Part shown: positions 56,136 to 64,000 of the stretch, piece by piece
Numbering within the stretch: position 1 is the stretch's first letter
Layout of the letters: each line of letters starts with the position of its first letter
Assembly: GCA_038049695.1 (NCBI GenBank)
Contig: CP142456.1
Location: forward strand, 20,866,501-20,930,500
Source of the DNA: Cinnamomum chago
Taxonomy: Eukaryota > Streptophyta > Magnoliopsida > Laurales > Lauraceae
Reading direction: 5' to 3'
Length of the DNA: 64,000 nt
Notes under the pieces: model-generated
The model's database searches: none
Told to the model about the DNA's origin: nothing
Seen by the model: only the letters and a program-made list of their open reading frames with translations
Program-made: the position numbers and the translations under genes

Positions 56136-58148
56136 AAGGTTTTAAATTCTGAAACAAGTCTTCATGCAAGTTGGGACTGAGAGGAGCCAATGTAATGCAA
56201 GACAGATCCATGGTCCACCATGGGTCGGGTTTGGGCCTAGCCCAGTTATCCTTATCTTATTTAGAGTTATTTTCATTTATTTATGCCCTTTATTTAGTTA
56301 AGTGAGATGTCTTAATCTCAACCGTTGGATTATTAGATGGTTGAGATTAGATAGGTTTGTGTTTTTTCTTATTTAAGCATTGCAAAGCCTCCTAGGCTAT
56401 GGAGTTAATGATTAATGAAATTTATCTTGAGTGATTCTGGGGTTTCCCAAGTTATCTCTTCTTCCTCGCCCGCAATGGGGAGTTTAGCGTGAGGCCAATT
56501 TTCAGGCTTTAGCCTGATCTATTCCTTACCACCTCCCTCCTATTCCCTCCATCTCTACCACCCCGCACCTGGTACCCCGCTCCGCATCAATTGCTTCTTG
56601 TAAGGATCGGCGGTGCTGGATTGTGTAGGGAGGGAAGATGGGACGGCCAGCAAGGGAAGGATTTTTCGGTGCAGTTAGGTCAAAAGATGACTGGCTTGGT
56701 AATGATCAGTCGACGTGGATTTGGGGAAATCTAGGTTTAGGGCTTTTGAAGAGAAAGATGTTGTTCAAGAAGTTAACGAAGGAGATCAAGTCATTGAGGT
56801 ACCACATATTGATTTCTTCTTCAGAGATCGACCATTACTACTTGAAGATTCAAAGCATATGATACTCCAAAATTTGAAGCATCTAATGGTTGGATCTCAC
56901 ATCCAAGCTGGTTTCAGAAATCAAAAGAAGCAATACCTCAAATCTACTTCGAGTTCGGAGAACAGATCACATGAAGCCTCCACACTATGCATAAAAGACG
57001 GAGATCAAGCAGCACATCAAAAGTTTGTATGGTTGATTTACGATCTTGGTGGACAATTACAGAACTCGTAGTCGAGCTCTCCAAGTCGGGGAGAATTTGA
57101 TGCAGGATAGATCCATGGTCACCCCATGGGTCGACCCGCCTTTGGGCCCAGCCTAGTTATCCTTATCTTATTTAGAGTTATTTTCATTTATTTATGCCCT
57201 TTATTTAGTTAAGTGAGATGTTTTAATCTCAACCGTAGGATTATTAGATGATTAAGATTAGATCTAGGCTTGTGTTTTTTCATATTTAAGCATTGTAAAG
57301 CCTCCTAGGCTATGGAGTTAATCATTAATGAAATTTATCTCGAGTGATTTTGGGGTTTCTCAAGTTATCTCTTCTTCCTCGCCCACGATAGGGAGTCTGG
57401 CATGAGGCAGCCTAACCTATTCCCTTCCACCTCCATCTCTGATCCCTCCATTTTTACCCGCCCCGTGTCTAGTACCTTGCTCTGCATCACAATGCCACCT
57501 ATGCTGGTCCATGTCGGCCATGCTGACCTGGTATGAGAATGCTTAAAAAATCATAAAAAAATTGAAATCAAGAAAAATAAAGAAATAATAAGAAAATGCT
57601 AAAAATTAGTATATCTTATGATTTAGTTTTATCTTAAATGAATACTAAAGACAGATTTTTTCCCCAAGGTCGGCAGAATGTTCACCACTTCTTATATCTA
57701 AAAGAATGATCGTTTAACATATATAAAGAACCAAATTACCAATTTATAATAACTATTTATAACTTAAAAATCATAGCAACATCAAAATAATTTGACAGAG
57801 GATGTAGACTTAGTGCTATGTTAGCAACTAATTCTTCAATACTAAATTAACTCTCAAGCTGGCTAATAATTTGTTTTCGAAAGTTCAAACTCAAAGAGGG
57901 GGAAAAAAGGAGTTCCTATATGTGTTTTTGGTTGAGTTACTATGATGTGACTCAGTTCATACCAGTGCCTACTGGTGTGTATCAGCCCTAGCTAGTCTGT
58001 AGCAATCTGTTCCGGTTCGTGCCGATCTGACTCAATTGAGTTTGTGCTTGATCAAGTCAAGACTTTAAGAATTCTGTTCCTAGACATGTATAGGAAGTTA
58101 GGTACTAACTGACCCCAACTCGACTCGGTACAAAACTTCAGAGCATGC
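56136..58148. mobile_element. DNA-transposon-like insert in the L1, carrying a miniature LTR element
   Basis: L1 protein sequence stops at ELKHFR and resumes at SLVGCVY, exactly the neighbouring positions of the family motif HFRPISLVG. The insert begins AGGTTTTAAATTC and, after removing the LTR element, about 700 bp remain, related to the insert at 47293-48215. A possible diverged 9-bp target duplication (TTTAGATCA versus TCCAGACAG) would fit a Mutator-type element. Confidence 0.55.
56193..57489 (+). mobile_element. Miniature LTR retrotransposon (TRIM-like), 1.3 kb
   Basis: Two direct LTRs, 56193-56589 (397 bp) and 57098-57489 (392 bp), enclose only 508 bp. The LTR ends are of the TGATGC...GCATCA type. 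The 5-bp target duplication CAATG flanks it (56188-56192 and 57490-57494). A purine-rich CGGGGAGAATT precedes the right LTR, setting the orientation. No gag or pol is present, so it is non-autonomous. By eye the LTRs differ at roughly 12% of positions, suggesting several million years at usual plant rates. Confidence 0.88.
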
Positions 58149-59874
58149 TCCAGACAGCTTAGTGGGGTGTGTTTATACAATTTTGAAAAGGCTCTTGCAA
58201 ATCAAGTATGGGAAGTCATCCATCACACGATAGGACCTACACAAGAAGCTTTTGTAAAAGATAGAGATTCGTGATAGGGTGTAGATTGCAAATGAAGCAA
58301 TTCATTCCAGGATGAGATTGAAGAAGCTTGTTGCTCTTTAAAATTCACATGGAGAAAGCATAAGAACATGGGGATTGCGACTTCTTGGCATACAGCTGAC
58401 AAATGGGTTTTCAATAGACACAGAGGGTGGATCAAGACATGTTTCTCCAACATCATTTTTCCATACTAGTAAATGGCTCACGATCTCCTCTATTGAGTGC
58501 TACAGAAGGTTTAAGGCAGGGGGATCCACTTTCTTTGTCATTTTTCATAATAGTGTAGGGATTGGGATAATTGATACACAAGGCTCACCAAAAAGAAAAA
58601 GAAAAAGAAATGCCAATAGGATTGTAGCAATTTTATTTTGAATGATGAATAGTTCGTAGTAATATTCATCTAACGGCATATTTAGGCCTAGAATATGGAG
58701 ACTGAAACAATTGAGGGCATCCTCAGATGTTTTGAAACAATTTCGGGCTTAAGGGTGAATATCAGGAAAAGTACGATAGTTGGTGTGGAGGTGGAAATGC
58801 GTAAGGTGGCAGAAATGGTTCAGCTCATATTGTCAGGTGCAAAGAAAACAAGTTCCCAACAACATATTTGGGGCTGCCCTTAGAAACAATCCGAGATCAA
58901 AGTCAATGTTGGATCCAGTAGAGCAAAGGTGGAAATAAAGCTTGCGAGATGAAAAAAAAATTGTCTTTGCAGTACAGAATCACTCTTATTAAAGCTTCAA
59001 TGGAAATTTTACCAATTTATTGTTTATGTTTATTAAGATCCCAACATTGGTAGGAAAAATATGGAAATGTTGCAAGAAAACATACTATGGGGAGGAAAGG
59101 AAGAGAAGGAGGTTCACTTGATAAAATGGGGGTGGTCTCCACGTCAAAAGAGAGAGGCATAAGACAATGAAAAATAAGACAAAAGTTGAGCTTTGTAGAG
59201 TAGATGGTGATGAAGATTTGGCAAGGTGAGGGGCTCTATAAAGAAGGGTCATTGCTGAAAAATATGGGGACTGCATATGGAGGTGGGACGCAGGTAAACC
59301 CCTCTACTCAATGGGCTAAGGTATCAAGATATGGAAGGATTTATCTCTATAGTAGGGAAGTCAGAGTCTTCAGTTGGTTATGTTTTTAAGGGGGTCAGCA
59401 TTACCGTGGTCTACTTTTCTTGGTGGGAAATGGAAATAGAGTAAAAGTTCTTGGAGGATATTTGGGCGGGGGAAGAGTCTTTTCAAGTGAAATTCCAAGG
59501 TCGGTACAAAGTAGCGGACCAAAAGTGGTTCTGTTTAATCAGTGTTTCTAGATATTGGTTGGGAAAGAGCCTTGGAGTCTTATCATTTAGGAGAAACCTA
59601 TTAGAGTCAAACTCAGTCAAAACCTATTAGAGTGGGACTCAGCCAAGTATAAGTACCTTCTAGCTAATCTTAACAATGTTGTCCTGTGAAGGGTAATCCA
59701 AGATGTGAGTATGAGGAGGTGGGTTTAATGTAGAAATTTTTTGGTTAAACCTTTCTCAATATGTTAGCCTCTCCTTTGTGCAGCACCCACTCATTTTTCT
59801 CATGTTTGGTTGCGTGTGGACCCCTCATAGGGCCAAAGGGTGTAGCTTGTTAGCAATAGTAGCAGGGAAGGTGG

Positions 59875-60370
59875 TTTTTTTTTTTTTTTTGAATGGCTAC
59901 TTTCATTAATAAAAGCAAGCAGTATAAGAGAAATATACAAACAAGCAAAAGCAGGAAAACAGGGAAACCAAAAGAAACTGGAACAACCCACTAAACCAGA
60001 CTAAGTTGGCCTTGAAAGGGAGAAAGCCAACTCCTTCCAATGCATCATTATTTGCTCGGTAAGGTGTTGACAATGGATAATATCATTAGAAGAGTTTAGT
60101 GCCTCATGATACTTCCTTTGAGTGAGCTTTTTGTGGATGAGAGAATGAGATATCGATCACCTCTTTGTGCAATGGAATTTTGTGAAAATGAATTTAAGGT
60201 GCTAGATTCAATCAATATGCATTCCAGAACAAGTTGCACAAAATGGTGCTTGATGGGGATTACGACCATCGGCAAAAAGAGGAAAAATGTTAAGGTCACT
60301 TTACAGGCCACATTAAGGTCCATCTGGAAATAAAACATAGCAGGGTCTTCAATCATAGAAAGAATGATGG
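59875..60370 (-). mobile_element. LINE-like retroposon 3' tail, antisense
   Basis: A T run at 59877-59891 (poly-A on the minus strand) is followed by GAATGGCTACTTTCATTAAT and further sequence of the plant L1 3' tail type. It interrupts the plus-strand L1 between its zinc-finger and RNase H regions. The right edge is approximate. Confidence 0.5.
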
Positions 60371-61140
60371 AAGAATTGGTGGATCTTATCAAAACTATTG
60401 TTGCCAAGTTGGGCAGTAGTAAGGAAAGAATTAGGGAATTAAAATGGGAGACATCTTGCCTAATTATGAAGCTTCAACAAGAGGTTCAAAAAAGAATGAA
60501 GAGAGGAGAAAATGGATTGCTTTGGAGGAGGGATGTTTGAACTTCAATGTTGATAGCGCAGCCCAGAAGACCAAGTTAGACCAGAATAAGGAGAGCATTC
60601 AGAGAATGCCAGGGGGAGATTGTGTTATCATTTCTCAAACAGTGGGTTGGAAAGACTCTAAGGAGGCAGAAATTCCTGTTATTCTTTGAGCTCTAATTGT
60701 TGAAAGGAAAGGATCTTCTTATTATTTGAGATCTAATTGTTGAAAAAAAAGATTCTCATAATCCACAGTCATCACTGAAACTGATTCTAAAAACACAATC
60801 AAGTAGACAAAGATAGAAGCAAAGAACCCTTGGTGACTAGCTTTCAGATGTAAGCTGTTATTGTCATCATTGCAAGTGTTATTCTCACACATCTCTAGAG
60901 AGGCAAATGGTGAAGCAAAAAGGTTGGCAAGATAGGTATTGAAATAGATTCAATTACCATCTATTAGATGTCTTACGCAGTAAGGATAGCATCAGGAAAG
61001 TAATTCTTTAAAGAGAAGTTTGTTTCTTTTTTTTTTTTATTCCTTGTATACCACATACTCCCCTATATATTATTTGCTTAACAGTATAATTTTATATCTA
61101 ATTAATGAAAATCATCATTACAAAAAATAAAAAATTTAAA

Positions 61141-61377
61141 AAAAGAATGAAAAAAACCTGGTATAGGAATTCCAGTTGGTAATCTGGTCCTCTGGGCATT
61201 TGGAATAGTAGGAGTTAGTAAGGGGAATGCTATAATTTACTAGCTCAATGCGAGTAGGGCATTGCCGTTAGATAGGGCTTAAATTATATTAAAATGCCTT
61301 TTCTAGACCACCTATGGTGAGGCTGCTTTGAAGAAATCACTTCCTTGGATTGACACTGCCGAGGAGATCAAATTCAA
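61141..61377. other. Short unassigned stretch
   Basis: Spacer between two LINE ends of opposite direction; nothing recognised. Confidence 0.4.
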
Positions 61378-62480
61378 CTCTTAATTTTATTTTATTTTAT
61401 ATTTTTGGAACTGTAATAAACTACATTAAAGGAAACAACAGATACAAAGCTGAAAAAATCAAAGCAAGAAAAAGCAAAGGAAAAGAGCATTGTACCACTC
61501 CCAACCCCAATTACATAACCACACCCACCGAAGGATACAACCTTACCTCTCAACCCCTTGCTTGACTAGCACATTCGCCAACAAGTGATGGTAGCCGATA
61601 ACTCCATAATTTCATTGAGATGGAATTGAAATTCCCACAGGTACTCCTTACAGTACGACACCACATCAGAGGAATCACTTTCCACAATGAGAGCACCAAC
61701 ATAACTTCTTGAAAACAATTCAAGACCCTCCAAAATAGATAACACCTCTGCTTCATTCAAGTCACAGACACCCACATTCCTGGAAAACATAAGAAGCACT
61801 TTACCCTTATAATTACAAAGGACTCCTCGGGAATGGACCTAGGCTTACCCCTTGAAGCTCCATCAACATACAACTTTAAAACCCCAATGGGAGGGGGGTA
61901 CCAAGAGACAAATCTCCTCTCCTTAAATGGGTCGTACCCGATACAAGCTTCCCAATTAAAAAGAATATCATTGAAGTTGAAATTTCAGAACTCCTTCCTT
62001 ACCAACGCCCATTTTGCAATCCTTAGGGTAACCTTAGAAACCAAATCACTAACCAAGCATGAAGAACCTATAAAAATCCTATCATTCATTTTCTTCTAGA
62101 TAGACCATAAAACAACAAACGGAATCATCCTCCATGAGATGCGACCACAACAAATAAAGCACCCATCATGCCAAGAATCCGCCACATCTGTAATATTCTT
62201 TGGACAACACCAAGCAATACCACATTTTCCAATGAAGTTGCCCCAAACTCTTACTGTCACCTCACAATGAAGAAAGAGATCGTTAAAAGACTCTTCCTCT
62301 TTGACACACATCACACAAATGTCTGAAATACTTGAAGATGCCATCCTTCTCCTCCTCAGATTATCAACTATGGAAACTTTCACGCAACAGCTAACCAATA
62401 AAAAGCCTCAACCTGAGGAGGAACCCGCCCTAGCCACACAAAGGAAGAGGGAGCCCTATGGGATTGATTTCCCTAAACTC
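61378..62480 (-). mobile_element. L1-type LINE 3' portion
   Basis: The minus strand encodes the zinc-binding reverse-transcriptase tail (IVDNLRRRRM, ICVMCVKEEESFNDLFLHCE) and then RNase H (LNEAEVLSILEGLELFSRSY, LIVESDSSDVVSY). A 3' untranslated tail ends in A/T-rich sequence near 61385. It is 5'-truncated, and a shift separates the frames. Confidence 0.82.
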
Positions 62481-62499
62481 TCAATGAGAACAAGGTATC

Positions 62500-62665
62500 A
62501 ATTATTTATGCATATGCATAGATCTGACGACCAGATACAACATTGATATGGCAAGAACACGACATGGATACGGAAAGGATATGACTTTTAGATATAAAAT
62601 GAAGTACCTGATATAATTCAATACAGAACCATTCCCTATTTAGAAGTTTCCGAGTACCATAGATC
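62500..62665 (+). repeat. Dispersed repeat family, copy 4
   Basis: GACATGGATACGGAAAGGAT, ATAAAATGAAGTACCTGATA and GAAGTTTCCGAGTACCATAG align with the copies at about 16482, 17597 and 32523. Confidence 0.5.
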
Positions 62666-62821
62666 CCTAAACAATTGAACATGGAGACTCTGTCCTTAAA
62701 GAGGTGGGGGTGGATAGAAGTGAACCAGCTATGGGAATGTCATTTAGGGTGGTGGCGTGTCCATAATCTTACCAGACCATTATATTTGTATTTCAATCAC
62801 AAATTTATGGATTTATCTTCT

Positions 62822-64000
62822 TGATGCAAGAGGAAAGCAAGATCTGCATGGTTGGGGTCCACTTGCACATCAAAGCCAAAGGAAGTTTCTGCAAAAGGGA
62901 GAAGTAAACTCCCACATTTGGCTGGATTTCTTGGAGTTTCCTAAATTGTTAAGGCCCTTTAATAGTCACCTATTATTTAGGATTTAATTTCCCCTTTTTA
63001 TGTGCATTTCATTTAGGGTTCTTTAGTACTGGAAAGAAGTGGACTAAAACTCTTTAATTGTAGGGATAGGATTAGCAGGAGATTATGTTTATTTTCTGCA
63101 AAGTTTCTGTATGAAACAGGTTTATCGTAACATGTGTGAATATTTGGCAAAAGGCCTTTAATCTCTTTAATTTTATCTTCTTTGTGATCCAACTTTCTGC
63201 ATTTGTCTCCCTTGATGCTATCAGATGTCATCTTTCTGTTTAGGATATGCTTTTGGATCCAATTATATCAGGCTGCTGTAGATTTCAGGAAATTTATCAG
63301 GTTAGTATGGCGTTCTGGACTTTTGGGATAATACATCCTAATATTGGCAATTGATTATCCATTAGGTACAAATCAGTGGGGATTCCTAAATCAGTAACAA
63401 ATCAAATTAGCAACAGTTCGAAAGCAATAGATATGGTCCGTAACATTGGATTATTCTTGGCGTTGGGTTAGTTTGGGCTCTATCCTTTGGAAGCTGGTTG
63501 ATAAATTGGATGACGACAGTGCTCTATTTGGTTAAGTTATGAAAATAATTTTCTTTGATTCACATCAATTGGTCTCAGAGCCAGGTTCATTATCCTCTAG
63601 TTTGAGTTTGATAGATATATATATATATATATATGTAGTGATAACCAAGGAAGATGGAACATACAAACTGTAACCCACTCTGTTCAGGCCTTGGTACCTG
63701 CATAGACCAAATCAACGGATGAAGTGGAATTATGGTAATCAAAGAGATTTTGGTAGATTACCGTCAAAAATTTTGAGGTTGACCATAAAGGAATGTTGAC
63801 TGAGGTGACCATTATCATGTCTGTATTCTAGGAATTATGGGCAACAACAATCGGACTGCCCTAACAAATATCCAAATCCAATGGCACTTCCTCTTTTGAC
63901 CTGATCGTCCTTCTTGATATGTTATCCACTTACCTAGCCATCCATATTTGCATTTTCTTCCTCTAAATTTCAAACCATTGACTCAAATTGCCAAGCTTGG
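62822..64000 (+). mobile_element. LTR retrotransposon start: LTR, primer-binding site and leader
   Basis: A candidate LTR runs from TGATGCAAGAGG (62822) to TTCACATCA (63567), 746 bp with TGATG/CATCA ends. Two bases later TTGGTCTCAGAGCCAGG closely matches the initiator-tRNA-Met primer-binding site used by copia elements and chromoviruses. The internal part runs off the window, so neither the family nor the target duplication can be checked. Confidence 0.5.
63614..63634. repeat. AT dinucleotide microsatellite
   Basis: About ten AT units just inside the candidate LTR element. Confidence 0.9.

Larger units (their letters stand above)
54990..61140 (+). mobile_element. L1-type LINE relic, interrupted twice
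   Basis: From left to right the decayed translation shows the pre-polymerase region (NAWISHPGFMSMV, EEVLWKQSHEL, NGFMEI...HSHGKLTKDL), reverse transcriptase (KALANQVWEVIHHTIGPTQ, EGLRQGDPLSLSFF), a segment like FETISGLRVNIRKS, and a C-terminal RNase H (EGCLNFNVDSAAQ, HISREANGEA...RLARQ), then a 3' untranslated stretch ending in A-rich sequence near 61135. It is split at 56136-58148 by a DNA element and at about 59875-60370 by an antisense retroposon tail. Many stops and shifts; inactive. Confidence 0.75.

Noticed and set aside
56638-57071. Open frames of 74 and 118 codons
   Set aside because: They lie in the internal part of the miniature LTR element, match no domain and show no gene context.

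Overview
The window is nuclear DNA of a flowering plant. The evidence is a spliced wall-associated receptor kinase gene, a plant-type ARL5 small GTPase gene, an Athila-type Ty3/gypsy element primed by tRNA-Asp, copia relics, L1 and RTE LINEs, tRNA-derived SINEs and several non-autonomous DNA transposons. The species cannot be named from the sequence. The long, repeat-filled introns (about 11.0, 8.1 and 4.3 kb) point to a repeat-rich angiosperm genome.

Only two intact host genes are supported. On the minus strand, four exons between 36443 and 18502 join in frame into an 817-residue wall-associated kinase: signal peptide, GUB_WAK galacturonan-binding ectodomain, two EGF exons, transmembrane helix and a complete Ser/Thr kinase. 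All three junctions are phase 1 with GT-AG sites. On the plus strand, exons 43496-43687 and 51825-52184 join into a complete 183-residue ARL5-like GTPase.

Layout: 1-9125 is the 5' part of an Athila-type LTR element on the minus strand, whose other end lies off the window. 9681-11106 is a copia-type solo LTR with a perfect target duplication. 11.1-18.2 kb is intergenic, with a copia 3' end, an RTE fragment and repeats of unknown class. 18.5-36.4 kb is the WAK gene, with copia, chromovirus, hAT, L1, RTE and MITE pieces in its introns. 37.1-38.5 kb is an L1 tail split by a perfectly bounded 1.07-kb hAT-type element. 39.4-41.8 kb holds two Tourist-like MITEs and a copia relic. 43.5-52.2 kb is the ARL5 gene, whose intron holds two antisense RTE copies, one carrying a SINE and another insert. 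53.2-54.6 kb is a 1.33-kb terminal-inverted-repeat element. 54.7-54.9 kb is a SINE. 55-61.1 kb is an L1 relic interrupted by a DNA element that itself carries a miniature LTR element. 61.4-62.5 kb is an antisense L1 end. An LTR with primer-binding site begins near 62.8 kb.

I found no tRNA, rRNA, CRISPR array or convincing new biological system. The most distinctive observations are a tripled 39-bp in-frame unit in the second EGF exon of the kinase, and several insertions whose target-site duplications can be read directly. Boundaries given with 'about' come from homology fading by eye.
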